Assembly (NCBI GenBank): GCA_029168955.1
Contig: JAPDOI010000716.1
Coordinates: forward strand, 236,869-300,868
Origin: Aplectana chamaeleonis
Lineage: Eukaryota; Nematoda; Chromadorea; Rhabditida; Cosmocercidae
Reading direction: 5' to 3'
DNA length: 64,000 bases
The notes under the pieces were generated by a model. It saw only the letters and a list, made by a program, of their open reading frames with translations. It ran no database searches and was not told where the DNA came from. The translations under genes were made by a program, and so were the position numbers. Positions 31,886-43,198 of the stretch are shown in pieces (position 1 is the first letter of the stretch; the number at the start of each line of letters is the position of its first letter).

Positions 31886-32770
31886 GTGATCACCCACTTC
31901 GGTCCCGCACACTTTCTTCGGCGTCCTGCGCATTTCCACTTGAGTCCCGCACACTTTCTACGGCGTCCTACGCACTTTCACTTGGGTCTTGCACACTTTC
32001 TTCGGCGTCCTGCGCACTCCCACTTGGGTCCCGCACACTTTCTAGGTGCATTGCGCACTTCCACTTGGGTCCCGCACACTTCCTTCGGCCTCCTGCGCAT
32101 TTCCACTTGAGTCTCGCACACTTTCTACGGCGTACTACGCACTTTCACTTGGGTCCTGCACACTTTCTACGGCGTCCTGCGCACTCTACCTTGGGTCCTG
32201 CACACTTTCTACGGCGTCCGGCGCACTCTACCTTGGGTCCCGCGCACTTTCTACGGCGTCCTGCGCACTTCCACGTGGGTCCCGCACACTTTCTTCGGTG
32301 TCCGGCGCAATCGCGTTTTGGTCACACAAACTTTCTACGGCGTCCTGCCCACTTCCACTCGGGTCCCGCACACTTTCTACGGCGTCCTGCGCACTCCCAC
32401 TTAGGTCCTGCACACTTTCTACGGCGTCCGGCGCACTCTACCTTGGGTCCCGCGCACTTTCTACGGCGTCCTGCGCACTTCCACTTGGGTCCCGCACACT
32501 TTCTTCGGTGTCCGGCGCAATCGCTTTTGGGTCCTACAAACTTTCTATGGCGTCCTGCGCACTTCCACTCTGGGCCCGCACACTTTCTACGGCGTCCTGC
32601 GCACTCCCACTTAGGTCCTGCACACTTTCTACGGCGTCCGGCGCACTCTACCTTGGGTCCCGCACGCTTTCTACGGCGTCCTGCGCACCTCCACTTGGGT
32701 CCCGCACACTTTCTTTGGTGTCCGGCGCAATCGCATTTGGGTCCCACAAACTTTCTACGGCGTTCTGCGC
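31886..32770 (-). repeat. 42-bp minisatellite family C (copy 2)
   Basis: Same unit types as 10,689-11,285, arranged in a higher-order cycle including GGTGTCCGGCGCAATCGC units at 32,297, 32,508 and 32,718 (about 210 bp, five units). Confidence 0.95.
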
Positions 32771-32861
32771 GCTCTTGAGCCCGTACCCGTAAGGTAGCCC
32801 GTCTTGAAAGTCAAGCCGAATAAACGGTCAAACAAACACACAGAGAAACGCACACGTAAAT

Positions 32862-32968
32862 ACATACATACATACATACATACATACATACATACATACA
32901 TACATACATACATACATACATACATACATACATACATACATACATACATACATACATACATACATACA

Positions 32969-33002
<34 letters not shown>

Positions 33003-33018
33003 CATACATACATACATA
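32862..33018. repeat. TACA microsatellite, short copy
   Basis: About 39 CATA units, same position relative to array C as 11,367-12,690. Confidence 0.98.
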
Positions 33019-33020
33019 TA

Positions 33021-33181
33021 CTCTCGTACCGCCGTAGTGCCCTGTTCATTTCGATTATCACAGCGCGGAGCGGTGGCTTTTTCGTCGGAACCTCCTTATC
33101 ACTAGTTATATTTCACCGAGGCCCACCGCTCCGCTGCTGGTATTGATCGAAATCAACAGGTCACTACGGCGGTACCAGAGT
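33021..33181. mobile_element. foldback element in the TACA tract
   Basis: Termini CTCTCGTACCGCCGTAGTG and CACTACGGCGGTACCAGAG. Like the element at 12,692 it interrupts the TACA tract; the sequences differ. Confidence 0.75.
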
Positions 33182-33410
33182 TTACATACACACACACGCA
33201 CACACAAATTTACCAAAAAATATATAGTAGGATTGTTTTCTTAGACTCCATATAAACATCTTGCTCTCTAGGGTGGTGTATTTTAAACGTCCGGCTCGGA
33301 AGAGGACGCTGTGTGGGAGGGATGTTCTTGAGCGCAGCGCGTAATCGTTACATGCGCACCATCACTAAGAAGGCATCGTACGGTGTGCTGAAGTTTCGGT
33401 TGACTATGCG

Positions 33411-33970
33411 AGATCGCAGTAGGAGTATGTAGGACGTCATTGATCTACAGCAGGACCTCAGTAGGGGTGTGCAGGACCTCTTGGAACGTGTGCAGGACCT
33501 TAGTAGGGGTGTGCAGGACATCATCGGACCTGTGCAGGACCCTAGTAGGGGTGTGCAGGACGCCGTAGAATGTGTGCAGGACCTCAGTAGGAGTTTGCAG
33601 GACATCGTGGAACGTGTGTAGGACCTTAGTATGAGTGTGCGGGACATCATGGGACCTGTGCAGGACCCCAGTTGGGGTGTGCAGGACGTCGTGGAATGTG
33701 TGCAGGACCTCAGTAGGAGTGTGCAGGACATTAAGGAACTAGTGCAGGATCCCAGTAGGGGAGTGCAGGACGTCGCAGAATGTATGCAGGACGTCGCAGC
33801 ATGTGTGCAAGACCTCTTGGAACGTGTGCAGGACCTTAGTAGGGGTGTGAAGGACATCATCGGACCTGTGCAGGACCCCAGTTGGGGTGTGCAGGACGTC
33901 GTGGAATGTGTGCAGGACCTCAGTAGGAGTGTGCAGGAAATTAAGGATCTTGTGCAGGATCCCAGTAGGG
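33411..33970 (+). repeat. 42-bp family E (copy 2, left part)
   Basis: 21-bp halves as at 28.9 kb. From 33,641 onward it is repeated almost exactly at 37,233. Confidence 0.95.
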
Positions 33971-33971
33971 G

Positions 33972-34208
33972 AGGATGTATTCTACGGAGCCTAGAAAACC
34001 TCATACTCCAAGCGCTCACCCCGCACGAATGAGTGATACCGCTCTTAGAAATCGAAGTATTTCCGCGGAGTTTCTATAAAAACAACGACTGATAGCGTTA
34101 TCAATCATTGTTTTTATATAAACTCCATGGAAATACTTCGAAATCTTAGAGCGGTATCATTAATTCGTGCTGGGAGAACCAGGTTTTATAGGCTCCGTAG
34201 AATACACC
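33972..34208. mobile_element. foldback element within array E
   Basis: Outer arms GTATTCTACGGAGCCTAGAA and GGCTCCGTAGAATACACCG; inner stem around GATACCGCTCTTAGAAATCG. Internal GAAGTATTTC and ACTGATAGCG resemble the array-F spacers. Same element at 37,568-37,802. Confidence 0.8.
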
Positions 34209-34860
34209 GTAGGGGAGTGCAGGACGTCGCAGAATGTGTGCAAGACCTCAGTAGGAGTGTGCAGGACATCAAGGAACTTGTGCAGGACGCCAGTAGGGGT
34301 GTGCAGAACGTCGTAGAATGCGTGCAGGACCTCTGTAGGAAAGCGCAGAAAATCATGGAACGTGTGCAGGACCTCAGTAGGAGTGTGCAGGACATCATGG
34401 AACGTGTGCGGGACCCTAGTAGAAGTGTGCAGGACGTCATGGAATGTGGGCAGGACCTTAGTAGGAATGTGCAAAACATCATAAAACGTGTGCAGGACCC
34501 CAGTAGGGATGAGCAAGACTTCATGGAATATGTGCAGAACATCAGTAGGAGTGTGCAGGACATCATGAAGCGTGTGCAGGACCCCAGTAGGGATGAGCAG
34601 GACTTCATGGAATGTGGGCAGAACATCAGTAGGAGTGTGCAGGACATCATGAAGCGTGTGCAGGACCCCAGTAGGGATGAGCAGGACGTCATGGAATGTG
34701 TGCAGAGCCTTAGTAGGAAAGTGCGGGACATCATGAAACGTGTGCAGGAACACTGTAAGGATGAGCAGCACGTCATGGAATGTGTGCTGGATCTCAGTAG
34801 GAGTGTGCAGGACATCAAGGGACGTGCGCATGACCTCAGTTTAATGTTCAGGACACCGTA
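34209..34860 (+). repeat. 42-bp family E (copy 2, right part)
   Basis: Includes a variant half GATGAGCAGGACTTCATGGA. About 150 bp longer than its duplicate at 37,803-38,290. Confidence 0.95.
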
Positions 34861-34875
34861 TGCAAGCCATGCATC

Positions 34876-35212
34876 CGAATCAACAAGAACGATAGTTAAG
34901 TGCGCCAGAGCATAGCTACCTTAAAATCACTCGAGTTGGCTCTAAAAGTTCTGACTCCGAACTCGCTACATCTTCCCCACCTTTACTGCTGTTTTCCCGC
35001 TTTGTAGTCTAGGTCCAGGCAGATTCTCAACTGCTGACCTCTGGATAGGGACTGTGTGTGAATCAAGACACACCGCTCTTCTTTTCTTTTATACTTTACC
35101 CTTGATCACTTGGATATCATCAAAATTGTTTACGAGAGCCGAATAACATCATTCCTAAGATTACGGTAGTCCTCTTCTAGCGCACTTAACTATCGTTCTT
35201 GTTCCGAATCAG
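34876..35212 (-). promoter_or_regulatory. family-2 promoter module, complete
   Basis: Inverted ends AACAAGAACGATAGTTAAGT and ACTTAACTATCGTTCTTGTT. Minus-strand TATA 35,086-35,093, initiator A at 35,063, spacing 30 bp. It fires back towards array E. Confidence 0.75.
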
Positions 35213-35289
35213 ACATACGGGCTGGCGCAGACGAGCCACATCAGCATGAGCCGGTGAAGTTTGGCTAGAGCGGCTGACCCTGGGGCTAT

Positions 35290-36043
35290 CCTACTCCGCC
35301 AATTCGAGACTTGATGCTTCGGGGAAAGCGGCCTTATCATTAGGCATCAAATTCACCTTTAGCGCCTTCATCAAAGCTTATCCGCGCAAAGGGTGAATTT
35401 GCTGAGCGGTCGGATATCAGTCAGCGCAAAGAGTGAAAATACCGCCAGCGCTAACATGTTAATGCATATCAGTTGTTTAGCGGCTGGATATCACTCAGCG
35501 CAAAGATGAAATTACAGCCGTTGCTGGCATATCAGAAATTTCTAAGCAAGTGAAAACATCTCAGCGAAAACATGATAACATGATTGATCACGTCTCGATG
35601 TGTTTACCATGAGCAGAGCCGGTATAAAAGCCGCCTCATCTCCCTAGAGTCTTCATTCGGCATTCTGATGCCGGCCCTGAAAGGTGTTTTCGGGTCACTC
35701 TCCGGAGGCCAGCATAATTTTGGCTGCTGGGAGGATACAGTGGGTATCCTCACGGCGGGGGGGGGCGAGTTACGCCGCGGCTCGCAGAGGGTGGCTCCTC
35801 ACCGCAGACCTCGGTGAAGATTACGCCCATGTTGCGGACAAGGCGGGGCTTCTTGCGCTGTGGACCTTCGAATTCGTGAAATTTTCGAGGCAAACTCACC
35901 CACTTTTCGAGGTAATTTCACCTCATCTTCGGGGTAATTTGGACCCTCTCTCGCTGCCAGTTCGCACCATTTTTACGGGATATTCACCTCATTCTCACCT
36001 ATCCTACCGGCAAATTCACCCATAAAGTGAATTTAACGCCGCA
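35290..36043 (+). promoter_or_regulatory. family-3 promoter module with short ORF
   Basis: TATAAAAG 35,623-35,630, TTCATTC initiator with A at 35,655 (32 bp). First ATG downstream is 35,668, opening 49 codons to 35,817 (MPALKGVFGSLSGGQHNFGC...). The upstream half has repeated GCGCAAAG and CAGCGCAAAG blocks; the downstream half has repeats of AATTTCACCTC type. The function of the ORF is unknown. Confidence 0.5.
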
Positions 36044-36048
36044 AATTG

Positions 36049-36071
36049 TGGTGAGCGCGAAGCGCTCACCA
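36049..36071 (+). repeat. GAA-loop hairpin (copy 2, first 5' end)
   Basis: Same stem as at 7,662-7,684. Confidence 0.85.
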
Positions 36072-36611
36072 GATTTGGCTTTGATTCGCCATCGCGCAAC
36101 CCCCTGATCTCAGTATCAGGGTCCAGAGTAAACGTAGGAAGACCGTTCTTTTAGCATTTAATATACTTTAGAAAGGTGACTAACTGTTCAAAAAATGGTC
36201 CGGAATGGTTACCTGAGATTCGAGAAAAAGTGTCAAAACCACGTCATTTTGGTCAAAAAAATGTTCAACTCCTTTTTTTTCAGTTTGCGTTCACGATCTT
36301 GTTGGAACACTTATCGTTGAGCTAGAGAGCTCATTTATGGCCAGAGAGCTGGTTTTGTTTGCACCTAGCTCCTGTCAAAATTTGAAGTTGGTTGCTCAAT
36401 TTTTGCGGAACCTCAAAATTGAGGGTCAAGAAAGACAAAAACACGTTAACATGTTATTATAAACCATCCGACGTTCACTTATTCGTAAAAATGAACTAGT
36501 GAAATAAACACCGTTACTGATAGGCTTTTGCTCAGGATTTGACGGGGCAACGCTTCAATCAAGACGGCAGGATCTCGGAAGTACTTTTTGGATAGCCGCA
36601 CGGCGTAACTC

Positions 36612-37232
36612 AGAAGTGCGCCACAGAACGCCGTAGATAGTGTGCGGGACCCAGCAGGAGTGCGAAAGACGCAGTAGAAAGTGTGTGGGACTCAAATGGG
36701 TGTGCGCAGAACGCCGTAGAAAGTGTGCGGGACCCAAATGGGTGTGCGCAGAATGCCGTAGAAAGTGTGCGGGACCCAAGTGGGAGTGCGCCGGACGCCG
36801 TAGAAAGTGTGCGGGACCCAAGTGGGTGTGCGCAGAACGCCGTAGAAAGTGTGCGGGACCCAAGTGGGAGTGCGCCGGACGCCGTAGAAAGTGTGCGGGA
36901 CCCAAGTGGGTGTGCGCAGAACGCCGTAGAAAGTGTGCGGGACCCAAGTGGGAGTGCGCCGGACGCTGTAGAAAGTGTGCGGGACCCAAATGGGTGTGCG
37001 CAGAACGCCGTAGAAAGTGTGCGGGACCCAACTGGGAGTGCGCCGGACGCCGTATAAAGTGTGCGGGACCCAAATGGGTGTGCGCAGAATGCCGTAGAAA
37101 GTGTGCGGGACCCAAGTGGGAGTGCGCCGGACGCCGTAGAAAGTGTGCGGGACCCAAGTGGGTGTGCGCAGAACGCCGTAGAAAGTGTGCGGGACCAAAG
37201 TGGGAGTGCGCCGGACGCTGTAGAAAGTGTGC
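36612..37232 (+). repeat. 42-bp family A, ending at the duplication junction
   Basis: Alternating unit types as elsewhere. At 37,225-37,235 the array switches to family E within a shared TGTGCGGGAC. Confidence 0.95.
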
Positions 37233-37567
37233 GGGACATCATGGGACCTGTGCAGGACCCCAGTTGGGGTGTGCAGGACGTCGTGGAATGTGTGCAGGAC
37301 CTCAGTAGGAGTGTGCAGGACATTAAGGAACTAGTGCAGGATCCCAGTAGGGGAGTGCAGGACGTCGCAGAATGTATGCAGGACGTCGCAGCATGTGTGC
37401 AAGACCTCTTGGAACGTGTGCAGGACCTTAGTAGGGGTGTGAAGGACATCATCGGACCTGTGCAGGACCCCAGTTGGGGTGTGCAGGACGTCGTGGAATG
37501 TGTGCAGGACCTCAGTAGGAGTGTGCAGGAAATTAAGGATCTTGTGCAGGATCCCAGTAGGGGAGGA
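37233..37567 (+). repeat. 42-bp family E (duplicate, left)
   Basis: Duplicate of 33,641-33,971. Confidence 0.95.
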
Positions 37568-37802
37568 TGTATTCTACGGAGCCTAGAAAACCTCATACTC
37601 CAAGCGCTCACCCCGCACGAATGAGTGATACCGCTCTTAGAAATCGAAGTATTTCCGCGGAGTTTCTATAAAAACAACGACTGATAGCGTTATCAATCAT
37701 TGTTTTTATATAAACTCCATGGAAATACTTCGAAATCTTAGAGCGGTATCATTAATTCGTGCTTGGAGAATCAGGTTTTATAGGCTCCGTAGAATACACC
37801 GT
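37568..37802. mobile_element. foldback element within array E (duplicate)
   Basis: Duplicate of 33,972-34,208 with few changes. Confidence 0.8.
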
Positions 37803-38290
37803 AGGGGAGTGCAGAACGTCGCAGAATGTGTGCAGGACGTCGCAGAATGTGTGCAAGACCTCAATAGGAGTGTGCAGGACATCAAGGAACTTGTGCAGGA
37901 CGCCAGTAGGGGTGTGCAGAACGTCGTAGAATGCGTGCAGGACCTCTGTAGGAAAGCGCAGAAAATCATGGAACGTGTGCAGGACCTCAGTAGGAGTGTG
38001 CAGGACATCATGGAACGTGTGCGGGACCCTAGTAGAAGTGTGCAGGACGTCATGGAATGTGGGCAGGACCTTAGTAGGAATGTGCAAAACATCATAAAAC
38101 GTGTGCAGGACCCCAGTAGGGATGAGCAGGACGTCATGGAATGTGTGCAGAGCCTTAGTAGGAAAGTGCGGGACATCATGAAACGTGTGCAGGAACACTG
38201 TAAGGATGAGCAGCACGTCATGGAATGTGTGCTGGATCTCAGTAGGAGTGTGCAGGACATCAAGGGACGTGCGCATGACCTCAGTTTAAT
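37803..38290 (+). repeat. 42-bp family E (duplicate, right)
   Basis: Lacks about 150 bp of units present in 34,209-34,860. Confidence 0.95.
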
Positions 38291-38304
38291 GTTCAGGACA
38301 CCGT

Positions 38305-38660
38305 ATGCAAGCCATGCATCCGAATCAACAAGAACGATAGTTAAGTGCGCCAGAGCATAGCTACCTTAAAATCACTCGAGTTGGCTCTAAAAGTTCTGAC
38401 TCCGAACTCGCTACATCTTCCCCACCTTTACTGCTGTTTTCCCGCTTTGTAGTCTAGGTCCAGGCAGATTCTCAACTGCTGACCTCTGGATAGGGACTGT
38501 GTGTGAATCAAGACACACCGCTCTTCTTTTCTTTTATACTTTACCCTTGATCACTTGGATATCATCAAAATTGTTTACGAGAGCCGAATAACATCATTCC
38601 TAAGATTACGGTAGTCCTCTTCTAGCGCACTTAACTGTCGTTCTTGTTCCGAATCAGACA
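38305..38660 (-). promoter_or_regulatory. family-2 promoter module (duplicate)
   Basis: Minus-strand TATA 38,531-38,538, initiator A at 38,508, spacing 30 bp. Confidence 0.75.
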
Positions 38661-38739
38661 TACGGGCCGGCGCAGACGAGCCACATCAGCATGAGCCGGT
38701 GAAGTTTGGCTAGAGCGGCTGACCGTGGGGCTATCCTAC

Positions 38740-39485
38740 TCTGCCAATTCGAGACTTGTTGCTTCGGGGAAAGCGGCCTTATCATTAGGCATCAAATTCA
38801 CCTTTAGCGCCTTCATCAAAGCTTATCCGCGCAAAGGGTGAATTTGCTGAGCGGTCGGATATCAGTCAGCGCAAAGAGTGAAGATACCGCCAGCGCTAAC
38901 ATGTTAATGCATATCAGTTGTTTAGCGGCTGGATATCACTCAGCGCAAAGATGAAATTACAGCCGTTGCTGGCATATCAGAAATTTCTAAGCAAGTGAAA
39001 ACATCTCAGCGAAAACATGATAACATGATTGATCACGTCTCGATGTGTTTACCATGAGCAGAGCCGGTATAAAAGCCGCCTCATCTCCCTAGAGTCTTCA
39101 TTCGGCATTCTGATGCCGGCCCTGAAAGGTGTTTTCGGGTCACTCTCCGGAGGCCAGCATAATTTTGGCTGCTGGGAGGATACAGTGGGTATCCTCACGG
39201 CGGGAGCGAGATTACGCCGCGGCTCGCAGAGGGTGGCTCCTCACCGCAGACCTCGGTGAAGATTACGCCCATGTTGCGGACAAGGCGAGGCTTCTTGCGC
39301 TGTGGACCTTCGAATTCGTGAAATTTTCGAGGCAAACTCACCCACTTTTCCAGGTAATTTCACCTCATCTTCGGGGTAATTTGGACCCTCTCTCGCTGCC
39401 AGTTCGCACCATTTTTACGGGAGATTCACCTCATTCTCACCTATCCTACCGGCAAATTCACCCATAAAGGGAATTTAACGCCGCA
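38740..39485 (+). promoter_or_regulatory. family-3 promoter module (duplicate)
   Basis: TATAAAAG 39,068-39,075, initiator A at 39,100 (32 bp). ATG at 39,113 opens 48 codons to 39,259. Compared with the first copy, the G run is replaced by GGGAGCGAGA, a net change of 3 bp that keeps the frame. Confidence 0.5.
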
Positions 39486-39490
39486 AATTG

Positions 39491-39513
39491 TGGTGAGCGC
39501 GAAGCGCTCACCA
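39491..39513 (+). repeat. GAA-loop hairpin (copy 2, second 5' end)
   Basis: Identical stem to 36,049-36,071. Confidence 0.85.
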
Positions 39514-41020
39514 GATTTAACTTTGATTCGCCATCGCGCAACCCCCTGATCTCAGTATCAGGGTCCAGAGTAAACGTAGGAAGACCGTTCTTTTAGCATT
39601 TAATATACTTTAGAAAGGTGACTAACTGTTCAAAAAATGGTCCGGAATGGTTACCTGAGATTCGAGAAAAAGTGTCAAAACCACGTCATTTTGGTCAAAA
39701 AATGTTTCAACTCCTCTTTTTTCAGTTTTCGTTCACGTTCTTGTTGGAACTCTTATCGTTGAGCTAGAGAGCTCTTTTATGGCCAGAGAGCTGGTTTTGT
39801 TTGCACCTAGCTCCTGTCAAAATTTGCAGTTGGTTGCTCAATTTTTGCGGAACCTCAAAATTGAGGGTCAAGAAAGACAAAAACACGTTAACATGTTATT
39901 ATAAACCATCCGACGTTCACTTATTCGTAAAAATGAACTAGTGAAATAAACACCGTTACTGATAGGCTTTTGCTCAGGATTTGACGGGGCAACGCTTCAA
40001 TCAAGACGGCAGGATCTCGGAAGTACTTTTTGGATAGCCGCACGGCGTAACTCAGAAGTGCGCCACAGAACGCCGTAGATAGTGTGCGGGACCCAGCAGG
40101 AGTGCGAAAGACGCAGTAGAAAGTGTGTGGGACTCAAATGGGTGTGCGCAGAACGCCGTAGAAAGTGTGTGGGACCCAAATGGGTGTGCGCAGAACGCCG
40201 TAGAAAGTGTGCGGGACCCAAGTGGGAGTGCGCCGGACGCCGTAGAAAGTGTGCGGGACCCAAGTGGGTGGGCGCAGAACGCCGTAGAAAGTGTGCGGGA
40301 CCCAAGTGGGAGTGCGCCGGACGCCGTAGAAAGTGTGCGGGACCCAAGTGGGTGGGCGCAGAACGCCGTAGAAAGTGTGCGGGACCCAAGTGGGAGTGCG
40401 CCGGACGCCGTATAAAGTGTGCGGGACCCAAATGGGTGTGCGCAGAACGCCGTAGAAAGTGTGCGGGACCCAACTGGGAGTGCGCCGGACGCCGTATAAA
40501 GTGTGCGGGACCCAAATGGGTGTGCGCAGAATGCCGTAGAAAGTGTGCGGGACCCAAGTGGGAGTGCGCCGGACGCCGTAGAAGGTGTGCGGGACCCAAG
40601 TGGGTGTGCGCAAAACGCCGTAGAAAGTGTGCGGGACCCGAGTGGGAGTGCGCCGGACGCTGTAGAAAGTGTGCGGGACCTAAATGGGTGTGCGCAGAAC
40701 GCCGTAGAAAGTGTGCGGGACCCAACTGGGAGTGCGCCGGACGCCGTATAAAGTGTGCGGGACCCAAATGGGTGTGCGCAGAATGCCGTAGAAAGTGTGC
40801 GGGACCCAAGTGGGAGTGCGCCGGACGCCGTAGAAAGTGTGCGGGACCCAAGTGGGTGTGCGCAGAATGCCGTAGAAAGTGTGCGGGACCCAAGTGGGAG
40901 TGCGCCGGACGCCGTAGAAAGTGTGTGGAACCCAAATGGGTGTGCGCAGAACGCCGTAGAAAGTGTGCGGGACCCAACTGGGAGTGCGCCGGACGCCGTA
41001 AAAAGTGTGCGGGATCCAAA

Positions 41021-41490
41021 TAGAAGCACGCCCATGCCGATCGTTTTTTCCGCAGGGCTAACGTAACCATTCTTGAGCAAAACATGATAACGAACGATAA
41101 CACACGCTCATAACATGCTGGGTATAAAAGGGCAGAGGAGCGGTATGCATTCATTCACACACCGTTCTCTTCGAGAAGCCGCCGGGAAGTGGCTGAGGAG
41201 GTCGAAATTGTGCAAACACGTTCGTTGGCTATTACGATGTGCTTACACTCCATTTCCCCGCTACTCGCAGGGTTGGGCATCACTATCATAGGAGTGGTGC
41301 GGTTTTGAGAATGATTTCTTCATTTTCATAGCTGCTTTTTCGAAAAACAACCGCTTCGCATCTAGGATAGTGATGCCCGACCCTGCGAGTGGCTGGGAAA
41401 TGGAGGATATATCCAAGCTGACACTCAGAAAATTTTTGAAGGAGGGTTACGGTAGCCCTGTGGAAAAATGATCGGCATGAGCGTGCTTGT
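41021..41490 (+). promoter_or_regulatory. family-1 promoter module 1 (type I)
   Basis: TATAAAAG 41,123-41,130; initiator TCATTC 41,151-41,156, A at 41,153, 30 bp downstream. Inverted ends of about 46 bp (from AGAAGCACGCCCATGCCGAT; right end GGCATGAGCGTGCTTGT). The array reads GATCCAAAT before and GACCCAAAT after, a 9-bp repeat as expected of MULE-type insertion. Transcription would run through a leader into the next array block. Carries the MITE at 41,246-41,407. Confidence 0.8.
41246..41407. mobile_element. TA-flanked MITE in promoter module 1
   Basis: CACTCCATTTCCCCGCTACT and its near complement, TA outside both ends. The empty site GCTTATATCC is preserved at about 6,221 (minus). Confidence 0.85.
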
Positions 41491-42129
41491 GACCCAAATG
41501 GGTGTACGCAGAACGCCGTAGAAAGTGTGCGGGACCCACGTGGGAGTGTGCCGCACGCCGTAGAAAGTGTGCACGACCCAAATGGGTGTGCGCAGAACGC
41601 CGTAGAAAGTGTGCGGGACCCAAGTGGGAGTGCGCCGGACGTCGTAGAAAGTGTGCGGGACCCAAATGGGTGTGCGCAGAACGCCGTAAAAAGTGTGTGG
41701 GACCCGGTGGGAGTGCGCCGGACGCCGTAGAAAGTGTGCGGGACCCAAATGGGTGTGCGCAGAACGTCGTAGAAAATGTGTGGGACCCAAATGGGTGTGC
41801 GCAGAACGCCGTAGAAAGTGTGGGGGACCCAACTGGGAGTGCGCCGGACGCCGAATAAAGTGTGCGGGACCCAAATGAGAGAGCGCCACACGCCGTAGAA
41901 AGCGTGCGGGACCCAAATGAGAGTGCGCCGGACGCCGTAGAAAGTGTGCGGGACCCAAGTGGGTGTGCGCAGAATGCCGTAGAAAGTGTGCGGGACCCAA
42001 GTGGGAGTGCGCCGGACGCCGTAGAAAGTGTGTGGAACCCAAATGGGTGTGCGCAGAACGCCGTAGAAAGTGTGTGGGACTCAAGTGGGAGTGCGTTGGA
42101 CGCCGTAGAAAGTGTGCGGGACCCAAATA

Positions 42130-42434
42130 GAAGCACGTCCATGCCAATCGTTTTTTCCGCAGGGCTAACGGAACCATTTTTGAGCAAAACATGACAACGA
42201 ACGATAACACACGCTCATAACATGCGGGGGTATAAAAGAGCAGAGGAGCGGTATGCATTCATTCACACACCGTTCTCTTCGGGAAGCCGCCGGGAAGTGG
42301 CTGAGGAGGTCGAAATTGTGCAAACACGTTTGTTGGCTATTACGATGTGCTCATATTCAAGCTTACACTCAGAAAATTTTTGAAGGAGGGTTACGGTAGC
42401 CCTGTGGAAAAATGATCGGCATGAGCGTGCTTGT
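42130..42434 (+). promoter_or_regulatory. family-1 promoter module 2 (type II)
   Basis: TATA 42,231, initiator A 42,261. No MITE. Carries the type II changes GCCAATCG, GCGGGGG before TATA and TTCGGGAAG. Confidence 0.8.
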
Positions 42435-43198
42435 GACCCAAATGGGCGTACGCAGAACGCCGTAGAAAGTGTGCGGGACCCAAGTGGGAGTGCGCCGGAC
42501 GCCGTAGAAAGTGTGCGGGACCCAAGTGGGTGTGCGCAGAACGCCGTAGAAAGTGTGCGGGACCCAAGTGGGAGTGCGCCGGACGCTGTAGAAAGTGTGC
42601 GGGACCCAAATGGGTGTGCGCAGAACGCCGTAGAAAGTGTGCGGGACCCAACTGGGAGTGCGCCGGACGCCGTATAAAGTGTGCGGGACCCAAATGGGTG
42701 TGCGCAGAATGCCGTAGAAAGTGTGCGGGACCCAAGTGGGAGTGCGCCGGACGCCGTAGAAAGTGTGCGGGACCCAAGTGGGTGTGCGCAGAACGCCGTA
42801 GAAAGTGTGCGGGACCAAAGTGGGAGTGCGCCGGACGCTGTAGAAAGTGTGCGGGACCTAAATGGGTGTGCACAGAACGCCGTAGAAAGTGTGCGGGACC
42901 CAACTGGGAGTGCGCCGGACGCCGTATAAAGTGTGCGGGACCCAAATGGGTGTGCGCAGAATGCCGTAGAAAGTGTGCGGGACCCAAGTGGGAGTGCGCC
43001 GAACGCCGTAGAAAGTGTGCGGGACCCAAGTGGGTGTGCGCAGAATGCCGTAGAAAGTGTGCGGGACCCAAGTGGGAGTGCGCCGGACGCCGTAGAAAGT
43101 GTGTGGAACCCAAATGGGTGTGCGCAGAACGCCGTAGAAAGTGTGCGGGACCCAACTGGGAGTGCGCCGGACGCCGTAAAAAGTGTGCGGGATCCAAA

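Noticed and set aside
35290..36043. LTR of a retrovirus-like element
   Set aside because: There is a TATA box, but no TG...CA ends, primer-binding site, polypurine tract or second LTR could be identified.
36048..36071. Canonical Helitron 3' end
   Set aside because: A hairpin is present, but the CTRR terminus and a 5' TC were not found, and the element is edged by AATT. Helentron-like ends remain possible but unproven.
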